Assembly (NCBI RefSeq): GCF_007991615.1
Contig: NZ_BJYR01000014.1
Span: 16,289-80,288 of the forward strand
Length of the DNA stretch: 64,000 bases
DNA from: Novosphingobium sediminis
GTDB lineage: Bacteria; Pseudomonadota; Alphaproteobacteria; Sphingomonadales; Sphingomonadaceae
Direction: 5' to 3'
Position 1 is the first letter of the stretch. The number at the start of each line of letters is the position of its first letter. Shown here one piece after another: positions 18,592-26,750 of this stretch. The position numbers and the translations under genes were made by a program. The notes beneath the pieces were generated by a model that saw only the letters and a program-made list of their open reading frames with translations, made no database searches and was not told the DNA's origin.

Positions 18592-19914
18592 CTAACGCCA
18601 GCTATCGAGCCACGTATAATCGCGGTACGATAGCTTCCCCGGCAGCGCGCCGGCTGACAGGATCGGGTAGAACACGACGAACAGCATAGCCGACAGCACC
18701 ACCGTCAGCGCCCCAGGCCAGCGCCGCCCCTGCTCCCACCACCCGGCCAGCACCAGCGCCAGTGCCGCCATCAGGAACACGCTGGCCAGCGCATAGTGGT
18801 AGTAGAACTGCACCGGCTTGCCGTTGATCGCCCAGAAGATCAGGCTCGCGATATAAAGCACCACCACCGCGCCGCGCAGCCGGTCACCCTTGCGCAGCCC
18901 CGCCCACAGGCACAGCAGCAGCGCCGGAAGCCCCGCCAGCATCGTGAACGGATTACCGAGGCACAGCACCCCGCGCTGCGCTCCGTCCCACGGCGAATAG
19001 AAGAACCAGATCGGGCGGATGTTGAACACCCACTGCCACCAGCGGCTCTGGTAGAGGTGCGGCTTCACCACGCTGTCCTGCAGCTTCAGCATATATTGCT
19101 GCCACGGGATCAGCCCCTGTACCGTCAGCGGCTGCACCTTGTAGAAAAACGCGGGCGCAAAGGTCGCGAAATAGGCGATCAGCGGCACCACGCCGAGCCA
19201 CAGCACCGCTTCCAGCAGCGAAACGCCGGGAATTGGCCCAGCATCGCGCGCAGTCAGGAAAGCGCGCCGCCGCCCGGCCAGCGCCCACCAGCGGTCCCAC
19301 GCAAACAGCAGCCCCGGCAGCGCAAGGATCGGTGCGCCGTTCCATTTGCCGCCGAGCGAGAGGCCCAAAAACACCCCGCACAGCGCCAGATGCAATCGGC
19401 TGCCTTTTCGAAACGCCAAAGCCGCCTGCCAGAACGCCACCGCCATCATGCTCGCCATCGCCATGTCGAGCATCGCGATCCGGCTGAGCACGAACCAGAT
19501 GAAGTTGGTCGCGAACAGGAACCCGAACAGCAGCGTCGCCGGGCGCGACAGGCTCGCCCACCACAGCGCACGCATCGCGGCAAACAGCCCCAGCGTACCG
19601 AGCAGCGCATTGGGCAGGCGCCAGCCGAACGGTCCGTCCCCCGCCACCAGCATGCCCAGCGCGATGAATTCCTTGCCGAGCAGCGGATGCTCGGGGTTCA
19701 GCCGACTCGTCAGCGCGATCAGCCGCCGCGCCGCGGGGAGGTAGTGCACCTCGTCGAACATGATCCTCGAAGGGATGCCCAGCCGGTGCAGCACCAGTAC
19801 CATGAAAGCGAGCGTGATCGCCCAGCACCACACCAGCGGATCGCTTGTCGCGCGGCGCGGTGCAGTCAGCGGCGAAATGATGCGGGAAAGCAGCGTCATG
19901 GAAGGCGCGCGCAT
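18592..19914 (-). CDS. PMT-like phospholipid-carrier-dependent mannosyltransferase (GT39)
   Basis: A membrane protein of 440 residues with roughly ten hydrophobic helices. The first loop carries IMFDEVHYLPAARRL, with the DE pair of protein O-mannosyltransferases, and NPEHPLLGKEFIALG matches the second PMT signature. Bacterial Pmt enzymes transfer mannose from polyprenol phosphate to Ser/Thr of exported proteins; some relatives modify lipids. ATG 19914 is chosen because GGA lies seven bases upstream; ATG 19899 is possible. The lipid-phosphate sugar synthase encoded at 16907-18028 is a plausible donor supplier. Confidence 0.8.
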   Translation of the reverse strand: MRAPSMTLLSRIISPLTAPRRATSDPLVWCWAITLAFMVLVLHRLGIPSRIMFDEVHYLPAARRLIALTSRLNPEHPLLGKEFIALGMLVAGDGPFGWRLPNALLGTLGLFAAMRALWWASLSRPATLLFGFLFATNFIWFVLSRIAMLDMAMASMMAVAFWQAALAFRKGSRLHLALCGVFLGLSLGGKWNGAPILALPGLLFAWDRWWALAGRRRAFLTARDAGPIPGVSLLEAVLWLGVVPLIAYFATFAPAFFYKVQPLTVQGLIPWQQYMLKLQDSVVKPHLYQSRWWQWVFNIRPIWFFYSPWDGAQRGVLCLGNPFTMLAGLPALLLCLWAGLRKGDRLRGAVVVLYIASLIFWAINGKPVQFYYHYALASVFLMAALALVLAGWWEQGRRWPGALTVVLSAMLFVVFYPILSAGALPGKLSYRDYTWLDSWR

Positions 19915-19981
19915 ACCCCGTTCCGGGCCATAAGGGCAATGGCGGTGCTTGCACCGCGCTCCCTGCAAAGCGTTTAAGATC

Positions 19982-20027
19982 GCATCGTTTTAAGCGAAAA
20001 ACCGGTTCCCACTTTTTCGCACGATGC
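19982..20027. repeat. Imperfect hairpin intergenic repeat upstream of metZ
   Basis: The arms are GCATCGT (19982-19988) with GCGAAAAA (19994-20001), pairing with TTTTTCGC (20013-20020) and ACGATGC (20021-20027). A five-base bulge lies in the left arm and the loop is about 11 bases. From memory, near-identical GAAAAACCGGTTCCCACTTT elements are scattered in alphaproteobacterial intergenic regions, so I treat it as a dispersed repeat rather than a metZ riboswitch. It ends 16 bases before the metZ start and could affect its mRNA. Confidence 0.6.
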
Positions 20028-20043
20028 TCTAAGGCCTTCGCCC

Positions 20044-21252
20044 ATGAAACGCACCACAGGTCAGGACCGCTCGATCACCGCCAACTGGCGCCCCGCAACG
20101 CAGGCCGTGCGCGGAGGCACCTGGCGTTCGGAAATGGGTGAGACTTCGGAGGCCCTCTTCCTCACCTCCGGCTTCACCTACGATAATGCCGCCACGGTCG
20201 CTGCGCGCTTCGCGGGCGAAGAAGACGGCATGACCTATTCGCGCCTGCAGAACCCCACGGTTGCCATGCTGGAGGAACGCATCGCCCTCCTCGAAGGCGC
20301 CGAGGCGTGCCGCGCGCAGGCGAGCGGCATGGCCGCGATGACCACCGCCCTCCTCTGCCAGCTTTCCGCGGGCGATCACATCGTCGCCGCAAAAGCCGCG
20401 TTCGGCTCGTGCCGCTGGCTGGTCGATAACCTGCTGCCGCGCTTCGGCATTTCCGGCACGACGATCGACGCGGGTGACAATGCCGCGTGGGAAGCCGCAA
20501 TCCGGCCCAACACCAAGGTTTTCTTCTTCGAAAGCCCGGCAAACCCGACGATGGACCTCGTCGATCTGGAGTTCGTCTGCACCCTTGCTCGCCAGCACGG
20601 CATCACCACCGTGGTCGATAATGCATTCGCCACCAGCGCGCTCCAGCGCCCGCTCGATTTCGGCGCGGACGTCGTCGCCTACTCCGCCACCAAGATGATG
20701 GACGGCCAGGGCCGCGTGCTGGCTGGCGCTGTCGCAGGCTCGAAGGAGTTCATCGACGGCAAGCTCCTCCCCTTCCAGCGCAACACCGGGCCGAACATCG
20801 CCCCGTTCAACGCATGGGTCGTGCTCAAGGGCCTCGAAACGCTGGATCTGCGCATCCGCCGGCAAAGCGAGAACGCGATGAAGGTCGCCGCCTTCGTCGA
20901 AAGCCGCCTGCCCACAGTGCGCTATCCGTTCCTGCCCAGCCACCCGCAGTACGAACTGGCCAAAAAGCAGATGCAGGCTGGCGGCACGATCTTCAGCCTC
21001 GAAGTACCCGGCGGCCGTCCGCAGGCACACGCGCTGCTCGATGCGCTGAAGCTCGTCGACATCTCGAACAACATCGGCGATTCGCGGTCACTGATGTGCC
21101 ATCCCGCCTCGTCCACCCATCACGGCGTCGGCGCCGAAACGCGTGCAGACATGGGCGTGACCGAAGGGATGCTGCGGCTGAACGTGGGCCTCGAAGACCC
21201 GGAAGACGTGATCGAGGATCTGGATCAGGCGCTAACGGCAGCCGGGCTTTAA
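20044..21252 (+). CDS. metZ: O-succinylhomoserine sulfhydrylase
   Basis: A PLP enzyme of 402 residues of the Cys/Met metabolism family. The PLP-binding lysine is in YSATKMMDGQGRVLAG, and YSRLQNPTVAMLEERIA and SSTHHGV are family blocks. The MGETSEALFLTSGFTYDNA start is typical of MetZ as opposed to MetB or MetC. It makes homocysteine directly from O-succinylhomoserine and sulfide in methionine synthesis. The hairpin repeat at 19982-20027 sits just upstream. I found no SAM-II consensus. Confidence 0.92.
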   Translation: MKRTTGQDRSITANWRPATQAVRGGTWRSEMGETSEALFLTSGFTYDNAATVAARFAGEEDGMTYSRLQNPTVAMLEERIALLEGAEACRAQASGMAAMTTALLCQLSAGDHIVAAKAAFGSCRWLVDNLLPRFGISGTTIDAGDNAAWEAAIRPNTKVFFFESPANPTMDLVDLEFVCTLARQHGITTVVDNAFATSALQRPLDFGADVVAYSATKMMDGQGRVLAGAVAGSKEFIDGKLLPFQRNTGPNIAPFNAWVVLKGLETLDLRIRRQSENAMKVAAFVESRLPTVRYPFLPSHPQYELAKKQMQAGGTIFSLEVPGGRPQAHALLDALKLVDISNNIGDSRSLMCHPASSTHHGVGAETRADMGVTEGMLRLNVGLEDPEDVIEDLDQALTAAGL

Positions 21253-21276
21253 GGCCCCCATTCTTATACTTCCAAC

Positions 21277-21392
21277 CCGCTCATGCTGAGCTTTTCGGAG
21301 CATCATACGCTACCGTCGCGTCGGCACCCCCTTCGGCTGGCTGCTTGCAGCAGCCGCTCAGGACAGGCTTCGACAAGCTCAGGGTAAGCGGG
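21277..21392. repeat. REP-like inverted repeat element, copy 1
   Basis: Two imperfectly complementary arms flank a 60-base centre. The left arm contains CGCTCATGCTGAGCTTTTCG (21278-21297), and the right arm GGCTTCGACAAGCTCAGGGT (21366-21385) then AAGCGG. The same two arms occur in opposite order and orientation at 26751-26827. The GCTTCGACAAGCTCAG core is common in intergenic regions of sphingomonads as I remember it. It fills the gap between metZ and the ubiK-like gene. Confidence 0.75.
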
Positions 21393-21429
21393 ATTGGGGT
21401 ATGAACGGCACGAAAGGCGGAGTGCGTCC

Positions 21430-21675
21430 TCAGCCCAGCTTCGCCTCAAGCGCGTCGATCCGGGCCTTCAGCGCATCGGCTTCCTCGCGCGCGGCGGTGG
21501 CCATGTCCTTCACCACCTCGAATTCCTCGCGGCTTACGAAGTCCATGCCGCCAAAGGTCTCGCGCAGCTTCTCACGCGCGGTTTCGCCCGCTTCGCGGCC
21601 CATGCCGGCGAGCGTGCCCGCGGCGCTGTTCAGCAGCTTGACGAAATCGGCGATCATCGGGTTCTCGGACTGCAT
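21430..21675 (-). CDS. ubiK: UbiK/BMFP-family accessory factor
   Basis: A small protein of 81 residues: an N-terminal amphipathic helix (NPMIADFVKLLNSAAGTLAG) and a C-terminal coiled coil (EADALKARIDALEAKLG). This is the BMFP/UbiK layout. UbiK assists the soluble complex of ubiquinone synthesis by linking UbiJ to lipids. ATG 21675 is chosen because AAGG lies nine bases upstream and the longer frame adds no homology. Confidence 0.85.
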   Translation of the reverse strand: MQSENPMIADFVKLLNSAAGTLAGMGREAGETAREKLRETFGGMDFVSREEFEVVKDMATAAREEADALKARIDALEAKLG

Positions 21676-21771
21676 GGCTCTGGCCTTCGATACGAATTCA
21701 CTGCGCCGCAAATGGGGCTTTGCGCCGCGCGGCGCAAGGCGTGATCCGGGGCAAACGGATATCGTGCGTTA

Positions 21772-22326
21772 TCAGATCTGCATGCGCACCGCAGCGCCAC
21801 TACCCGCTGCGCCATCGGCAAGCGGGTTGAGCGCAATGAACTGATAGTTGAGCGCCGCGGCAAAGCAGATCCACGCCAGATAGGGCAGCAGCAGCGCACC
21901 AGCCGTCGGCCGCACGCGCCAGAACAGCAGGATCATGATCAGCGTCAGCACGATCATCGCGCCGATGATCCCAAGCGCCATGGTCATCCGGTGCATGCCG
22001 AAGAACACCGGGCTCCACGCCAGATTGAGCATCAGCTGCACCACGAAAATCGCGACTGCGATGCCCCGTCCGGGCGCGCCACGTGCGGAGGCGACCATCG
22101 CCAGCGCCACGCCGATCAAAACGTAGAGGATTGACCACACGATCCCGAAGGTCGCCGGCGGGGGATAGAGCCCCGGCTTGGACAGCGCGGCAAACCAGGG
22201 GTTCTGCGGCCCTGCGTCAGAGATGAGGCTGGAAATGAACCCGAGCCCGAGCACCGAAGGCACCGTGAACAGCGACCAGCGCAGCAGGCTGGCGCGCAGC
22301 TGGGCAGGTGAAGCGAGATAACGCAT
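21772..22326 (-). CDS. tspO: TspO/MBR family tryptophan-rich sensory protein
   Basis: A protein of 184 residues with five membrane helices. The family signatures WFAALSKPGLYPP, FGIVWSILYVLIG and LNLAWSPVFFGMH are clear. TspO binds porphyrins and, in alphaproteobacteria, modulates tetrapyrrole-dependent gene expression. It has a longer than usual N-terminal extension (about 25 residues). Start ATG 22326 has GGGGGA 12 bases upstream; the longer open frame is unlikely to be translated. Confidence 0.92.
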   Translation of the reverse strand: MRYLASPAQLRASLLRWSLFTVPSVLGLGFISSLISDAGPQNPWFAALSKPGLYPPPATFGIVWSILYVLIGVALAMVASARGAPGRGIAVAIFVVQLMLNLAWSPVFFGMHRMTMALGIIGAMIVLTLIMILLFWRVRPTAGALLLPYLAWICFAAALNYQFIALNPLADGAAGSGAAVRMQI

Positions 22327-22462
22327 GTGCTCGAAGTGTCCCCCGGAGCGCCCTGGTAAAAAGCGATTCGTTGCCAGTAGCGGCAAGTAGATATTGGCTG
22401 CGCCGCAGCAACTAGGCAATCTCCGCAGCGTCATGGTGCCCCAAGGCGGGACAATTGGCACA

Positions 22463-23236
22463 CTATGCCCCTCTATGGAGCGCCGAAATCAGGAATTCCA
22501 CGTTGCCCTCAGGCCCGGTTATCGGGCTCGTGGCAATCCCTTGGACGTCCCACCCTTCGCCTTCCAGCCAGTCCTGCACTTCGCGGCAGACGCGCTCGTG
22601 CAGCGCCGAATCGCGCACCACGCCGCCCTTGCCCACTTCGCCGCGCCCCACCTCGAACTGCGGTTTTATCAGCGCGACCAGCCGCGTCGGCCGTGCAGCC
22701 AGCGCCAGCGGGACTTCCAGCACCTTGCGCAAGGAGATGAAGCTGGCATCGCACACCACCCAAGTCGCGGGGCGATTGATCTGCGCCGAGGTCAGGATCC
22801 GCGCGCTCGTTTGCTCCAGCACAGTCACGCGCGGGTCCTGGCGCAGTTTCCACGCCAGCTGGTTTGTCCCGGAATCGACCGCAAACACGTGCTCGGCCCC
22901 GTTGGTCAGCAGCACATCGGTAAATCCACCGGTTGAACTGCCGATGTCCATCGCAGTCACCCCCGATGGATCGAGCGCGAAGTGATCCAGCGCATGCGCC
23001 AGCTTGATCCCCCCGCGCGAAACCCACGGGTGATCGCGCCCGCGCACTTCGATGGGCGCATCGGGCGCGAGCGCGTGACCCGCCTTGGTCAGCTTGGTCT
23101 CGCCCGAATAGACATGCCCCGCCAGGATGAGCGCCTGCGCCCGCGCGCGGCTCTCGGCCAGCCCGCGCTCGACGAGGAGCTGGTCGATCCGGAGCTTCGA
23201 TTTGCCGGATGTGTGTGCGGAGCTTCTTGAGGTCAC
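22463..23236 (-). CDS. tlyA: TlyA-like rRNA 2'-O-methyltransferase / hemolysin A family
   Basis: A protein of 257 residues. An N-terminal S4 RNA-binding domain (RIDQLLVERGLAESRARAQA) is followed by an FtsJ-like methyltransferase with SAM motif DIGSSTGGFTD, then KPQFEVGRGEVGKGGVV. Family members methylate 16S and 23S rRNA ribose. The long frame runs back to 23482 but is only Ala/Gly-rich antisense of the lipoprotein gene. GTG 23236 has GGAAGAGAG close upstream, so I choose it over ATG 23263, which would overlap the divergent gene start. Confidence 0.85.
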   Translation of the reverse strand: MTSRSSAHTSGKSKLRIDQLLVERGLAESRARAQALILAGHVYSGETKLTKAGHALAPDAPIEVRGRDHPWVSRGGIKLAHALDHFALDPSGVTAMDIGSSTGGFTDVLLTNGAEHVFAVDSGTNQLAWKLRQDPRVTVLEQTSARILTSAQINRPATWVVCDASFISLRKVLEVPLALAARPTRLVALIKPQFEVGRGEVGKGGVVRDSALHERVCREVQDWLEGEGWDVQGIATSPITGPEGNVEFLISALHRGA

Positions 23237-23261
23237 CGCCGCTCTCTTCCATACCCGGGGC

Positions 23262-23864
23262 ATGAAGATCAACCTCGCGGTCCCGCTGATTGCCTCGGTC
23301 CTCGCTCTGGGAGGCTGCACGGTCGTGCCGCCGCAGCCTGCTCCCGCCGCGCAGGGTGGCGCCGCTGCCCCGCAGCCCAAGCCGCAGCTACCCGTCCCGC
23401 AGCCCCGCCCCGCGCCGCCGCCAGCTCCCGCGCCGCGGGCCGATGCTGCCAGCTGGCGTGATCTGCCGCAGACCCCGGGCATGTGGACTTATGCGGCCGA
23501 GCCCACCGGCAGCGTCGTCCGCTTCGGCCAGCCCGGTGCGGGCTCGCTCATCCTGATCCGCTGCAATCGCACGCGCCCGGCCATCGAGTTGCAGCGCGCA
23601 GGCTTCGGCGCCAGTCCGGTTCCCGCGACGATTTCCACCAGCAGCACCCAGCGCCGGCTCACCGCCACGCCAGCAGGCACCAGTACGGCGCCAAACGCCG
23701 CCATTCCCTTTGAAATCGCCTTCTCCGTGCGGGATCCGCTGCTCGATGCGATCGCGTTCAGCAGGGGCCGGTTCATGCTCGAAATGGGCGGCGTGCAGAC
23801 GCTCGTCCTGCCGGTCTGGTCCGAACTGGGGCGGGTGATCGAGGATTGCCGCCAACCGGGGTGA
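23262..23864 (+). CDS. Hypothetical lipoprotein with Pro/Ala-rich linker
   Basis: A protein of 200 residues. A signal peptide ends in the lipobox LGGC (Cys 19), followed by a 40-residue Pro/Ala-rich linker (residues 23-60) and a small globular beta-rich domain with one Cys pair (IRCNRTRP, and EDCRQPG at the end). This is the pattern of a surface or periplasmic lipoprotein tethered to a membrane. I do not recognise the domain. The start ATG is 25 bases from the divergent tlyA start, so promoters overlap. Confidence 0.75.
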   Translation: MKINLAVPLIASVLALGGCTVVPPQPAPAAQGGAAAPQPKPQLPVPQPRPAPPPAPAPRADAASWRDLPQTPGMWTYAAEPTGSVVRFGQPGAGSLILIRCNRTRPAIELQRAGFGASPVPATISTSSTQRRLTATPAGTSTAPNAAIPFEIAFSVRDPLLDAIAFSRGRFMLEMGGVQTLVLPVWSELGRVIEDCRQPG

Positions 23865-23942
23865 CTTATCCACCAAACCGGGCGCGAAGTCTCAATTCTG
23901 ACGGCAAAAAAATTCAATGCAAGACTTGTTCTTGGAGGCCGG

Positions 23943-24014
23943 ATGAATCACATTCCACTCAAGGCCGGAACAGGGCTGCAATCCTCCGGTCGAGCCGCAT
24001 ACCGATGTCATTGA
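23943..24014 (+). CDS. Candidate small ORF 1 (23 aa) in the ilvE leader region
   Basis: An ATG preceded by GGAGG (four-base gap) opens a 23-codon frame encoding MNHIPLKAGTGLQSSGRAAY then RCH, ending TGA. The Shine-Dalgarno sequence is much stronger than chance usually gives, and the frame lies in a 425-base region with no long gene. It has no leucine, valine or isoleucine run of a classic attenuator. Whether it is translated is untested. Its partner ORF and a terminator follow. Confidence 0.4.
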   Translation: MNHIPLKAGTGLQSSGRAAYRCH

Positions 24015-24062
24015 GGTTGGGAAGGCGGCACTTGGCTCAACAGCGCGAAAGGAGGTGATCCG

Positions 24063-24119
24063 ATGTCTCATGGTTCAGCAGAGGGGTCGGCATTGCGCAT
24101 CGCGGAGCATTATCGCTAG
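24063..24119 (+). CDS. Candidate small ORF 2 (18 aa) with a perfect extended Shine-Dalgarno
   Basis: An ATG at 24063 opens an 18-codon frame encoding MSHGSAEGSALRIAEHYR, ending TAG. It is preceded by GAAAGGAGGTGATCC (24047-24061), complementary over 15 bases to the expected 3' tail of 16S rRNA. Such full-length complementarity is rare and would give very strong initiation or ribosome trapping. The match ends exactly at the ATG, so it is not a copied 16S gene end. I do not know a named peptide for it. Confidence 0.5.
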   Translation: MSHGSAEGSALRIAEHYR

Positions 24120-24172
24120 TTTGTTCAAGCGATAGAGGCACCGTGGGCGGCACTTCCGGCCGCTGACCATGC

Positions 24173-24207
24173 GAAGGGCCGCTTCCGACTGCCGGAAGCG
24201 GCCCTTC
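24173..24207 (+). terminator. Strong hairpin, probable intrinsic terminator upstream of ilvE
   Basis: A perfect 15-bp stem: GAAGGGCCGCTTCCG (24173-24187) pairs with CGGAAGCGGCCCTTC (24193-24207) around the loop ACTGC. The tract after it is only ACATTTGTT, so U-richness is weak. It lies between the two small ORFs and ilvE. It may end a short leader transcript or act as a conditional terminator for ilvE. Confidence 0.65.
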
Positions 24208-24289
24208 ACATTTGTTCCAAATCGCTTGCCATTTGCGCAACAATAGTTCACGGCGCGTCGCAGAGCTAACAATCCCGAAGGACCGCCCG

Positions 24290-25393
24290 ATGGCGACGCC
24301 CGATACCGCCGCACCGTTCACGTTTGCACACCAGCCCCATCCTTCACCCATGGCGGCGGACGTGCGCGCGGAAATCCTCGCCAATCCGGGCTTCGGCACT
24401 GCCTTTTCCGATCACATGGTCTCCGTCAGCTATGACGAGGGCAAGGGCTGGCACAGCGCAGAAGTCGTGCCCTACGGCCCGATCCCGCTCGATCCGGCGG
24501 CGGCTGTCCTCCACTACGCGCAGGAAATCTTCGAGGGCCTCAAGGCCTATCGCCTCGCGGATGGTGGCATCGCCCTGTTCCGCCCCGAAGCCAACGCCGC
24601 GCGCTTCAACGCCTCGGCCGAGCGGCTTGCCATGCCGGTCCTGCCCGAAGGCCTGTTCGTTCAGGCGGTCGAAGAACTCGTGAAGGCCGACAAGGACTGG
24701 TTCCCCACTGTCGAGGGCGGCTCGCTCTACTTGCGTCCCTTCATGTTCGCGAGCGAGGCCTTCCTTGGCGTGCGCCCGTCGAAGAAGTACAAGTTCCTCG
24801 TGATCGCCAGCCCTGCCGGCAACTACTTCAAGTCGGGCGCCCCCGCCGTCTCGCTCTGGGTCAGCGACTACAGCCGTGCCGCGCCCGGCGGCACCGGTGC
24901 GGCCAAGTGCGGCGGCAACTATGCCGCCAGCCTCGTGCCCACCGCCGAGGCCTTCTCGCGCGGGCACGATCAGGTGCTCTTCCTCGATGCGGTCGAACGC
25001 AAATGGATCGAGGAACTGGGCGGCATGAACCTGTTCTTCGTGATGGCCGATGGCTCGCTCGTCACGCCCCCCCTGGGCGGCACGATCCTCCCCGGCATCA
25101 CCCGCGAAAGCCTCATCAAGCTCGCGCGCGAGGAAGGCCTTGCCGTGCGCGAGGAGCGCTATTCGCTCGCCCAATGGCAGGCAGACGCCACCTCAGGCGC
25201 GCTCATCGAAACCTTTGCCTGCGGCACCGCTGCGGTGGTCACGCCGGTCGGCAAGGTGACGAGCGCCAGCGACAGCTTCGTGATCGGCAGCGGCGGCCCA
25301 GGGCAGATCACCCAGAAGCTGCGCAGCCGCCTCGTCGCGATCCAGCGCGGCGAAGCGGCAGACACCCACGGCTGGGTCCACCGCATCGGCTGA
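24290..25393 (+). CDS. ilvE: Branched-chain amino acid aminotransferase
   Basis: A fold-type IV PLP enzyme of 367 residues. HYAQEIFEGLKAYR near the N-terminus, the PLP lysine in GTGAAKCGGNYAAS and GGTILPGITRESL are diagnostic. It interconverts leucine, isoleucine and valine with their 2-oxo acids using glutamate. The length and motifs fit the eukaryote-like, larger IlvE subgroup. ATG 24290 has GAAGGA at good spacing. The leader region upstream (two tiny ORFs and a hairpin) suggests control at the transcript level. Confidence 0.95.
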   Translation: MATPDTAAPFTFAHQPHPSPMAADVRAEILANPGFGTAFSDHMVSVSYDEGKGWHSAEVVPYGPIPLDPAAAVLHYAQEIFEGLKAYRLADGGIALFRPEANAARFNASAERLAMPVLPEGLFVQAVEELVKADKDWFPTVEGGSLYLRPFMFASEAFLGVRPSKKYKFLVIASPAGNYFKSGAPAVSLWVSDYSRAAPGGTGAAKCGGNYAASLVPTAEAFSRGHDQVLFLDAVERKWIEELGGMNLFFVMADGSLVTPPLGGTILPGITRESLIKLAREEGLAVREERYSLAQWQADATSGALIETFACGTAAVVTPVGKVTSASDSFVIGSGGPGQITQKLRSRLVAIQRGEAADTHGWVHRIG

Positions 25394-25489
25394 GGACGCG
25401 GTTGCCAAGGCCAATTCGCCATGGCATCGCCTGCGCCGTTAATCGCCGCGCCAAACACCGAATAGCGCGGCGTAAGGGAGAGCATTGCC

Positions 25490-26398
25490 ATGAGCATTTC
25501 GTTCAAGGACAAGGTCGCGATCGTCACTGGCGCGGGCGGCGGCATCGGGCGTGAATACGCGCTCGAACTCGGCCGGCGCGGGGCCAAGGTCGTCGTCAAC
25601 GATCTCGGCGGCGCGCGCGATGGCACCGGCCATTCCGACGCTGCGCTCAAGGTCGTCGAGGAAATCCAGGCCACTGGCGGCGAGGCCATGTCGAACGGCG
25701 GCTCGGTCAGCGAATACGAGCAGATGGTCGAAATGGTCGCCAAGGCCAAGGAGAAGTGGGGCGGCGTCCACGTCCTCATCAACAACGCCGGCATTCTGCG
25801 TGACAAGAGCTTCACCAAGATGGACCCGGCCGATTTCGAAATGGTGATCAAGGTCCACCTGATCGGCTCGGCCTTCGCCACCAAGGCCTGCTGGGACACG
25901 ATGCGCGAGCAGAACTACGGCCGCATCCTGATGACCGCTTCCTCGACCGGCCTGTTCGGCAACTTCGGCCAGGCCAACTACGGCGCCGCCAAGCTCGGCC
26001 TCGCCGGCCTCACCAAGACGCTCTACCTCGAAGGCGCAAAGAACAACATCAAGGTCAACACGATCGCCCCGGTCGCCGCGACCCGCATGACCGAGGATAT
26101 TTTCCCCGAGGAAGCCTTCAAGCTGTTCGGCCCGGAACACGTCGTCCCCGCCGGGCTGTTCCTCGTCTCGGAAGATGCCCCGACCAACGCCATCGTCGGC
26201 GCGGGCGCGGGTGCCTATCACTCGGCGTGGGTCACGATGAACAAGCCCGTACTGCTCTCGCCGGATGCACGCTCCGTCGAAGACTTCGCGGCGCATTGGG
26301 ACCAGATTTCAGACCGCACCGGCGATTTCGTCCCCCAGTCGGGCGCGCAGCAGAGCCAGGCTATCCTCGTCGAACTTCAGGCAGCGATGAAGCGGTAA
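25490..26398 (+). CDS. Short-chain dehydrogenase, (3R)-hydroxyacyl-CoA dehydrogenase-like
   Basis: A protein of 302 residues. The NAD(P) motif TGAGGGIG, NNAG, catalytic Ser in TASSTGLFG and Tyr/Lys in YGAAK are all intact. The sequence VVVNDLGGARDGTG and the extended C-terminus match the dehydrogenase domain of peroxisomal multifunctional enzyme type 2, so a role in beta-oxidation of fatty or steroid acyl-CoAs is likely. It follows ilvE by about 95 bases on the same strand. Exact substrate is unknown. Confidence 0.88.
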   Translation: MSISFKDKVAIVTGAGGGIGREYALELGRRGAKVVVNDLGGARDGTGHSDAALKVVEEIQATGGEAMSNGGSVSEYEQMVEMVAKAKEKWGGVHVLINNAGILRDKSFTKMDPADFEMVIKVHLIGSAFATKACWDTMREQNYGRILMTASSTGLFGNFGQANYGAAKLGLAGLTKTLYLEGAKNNIKVNTIAPVAATRMTEDIFPEEAFKLFGPEHVVPAGLFLVSEDAPTNAIVGAGAGAYHSAWVTMNKPVLLSPDARSVEDFAAHWDQISDRTGDFVPQSGAQQSQAILVELQAAMKR

Positions 26399-26401
26399 GC
26401 C

Positions 26402-26710
26402 TCAATTGCGGGGGCACGCACCGCGCGTCGCCCCCGCAAGTTGCATCGTCTTGAGCCGCGCCTGTACTTCAGTCTCGCTCAGCACCCGCACCGCACCGGT
26501 GTGCGCATCGACCAGCAGCGGTGCGGCACAATCGCTGCGTATGGCCGCACGCTGCCCCTTCTCCGGCACCATCAGCACCATTTCGGACTCAGTGTCGCGG
26601 TAGATAACGCGCAGTACGGGCGAGCCTTCGTCGGGCTTTTGGCGATCCGCAGGTGGGGCTTCGCATCCCGCAAGCAGCAGTGGTGCGATCATCGCGGGAA
26701 CAAACCGCAA
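26402..26710 (-). CDS. Hypothetical small lipoprotein
   Basis: A protein of about 102 residues with a short signal peptide ending LLLAGC (lipobox Cys) then EAPPADRQKPDEGSP. A small globular domain follows, with two further cysteines (RSDCAAPL and GACPRN). I do not recognise it. The TTG at 26710 gives a basic residue before the hydrophobic core and has AGGG about 10 bases upstream; ATG 26692 is the alternative and lacks any charge before the core. Frames further upstream run into the repeat at 26751 and are not coding. Confidence 0.6.
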   Translation of the reverse strand: MRFVPAMIAPLLLAGCEAPPADRQKPDEGSPVLRVIYRDTESEMVLMVPEKGQRAAIRSDCAAPLLVDAHTGAVRVLSETEVQARLKTMQLAGATRGACPRN

Positions 26711-26750
26711 CGCTGCACCACCCTTTGATACTATGGGGATCCCCGCAACT

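Noticed and set aside
19969..20043. A SAM-II riboswitch before metZ
   Set aside because: The only stem here is the dispersed hairpin repeat; I could not match the SAM-II pseudoknot consensus.
23264..23482. A longer N-terminus of TlyA up to 23482
   Set aside because: The added residues are Ala/Gly/Arg-rich antisense of the Pro-rich linker of the lipoprotein gene and show no S4-domain homology.
24047..24061. A fragment of a 16S rRNA gene end
   Set aside because: The match to the reverse complement stops at GATCC; the next bases (GATGTCT) are not those of 16S rRNA (AGCCGCA), and an ATG follows at the right distance for a ribosome-binding site.
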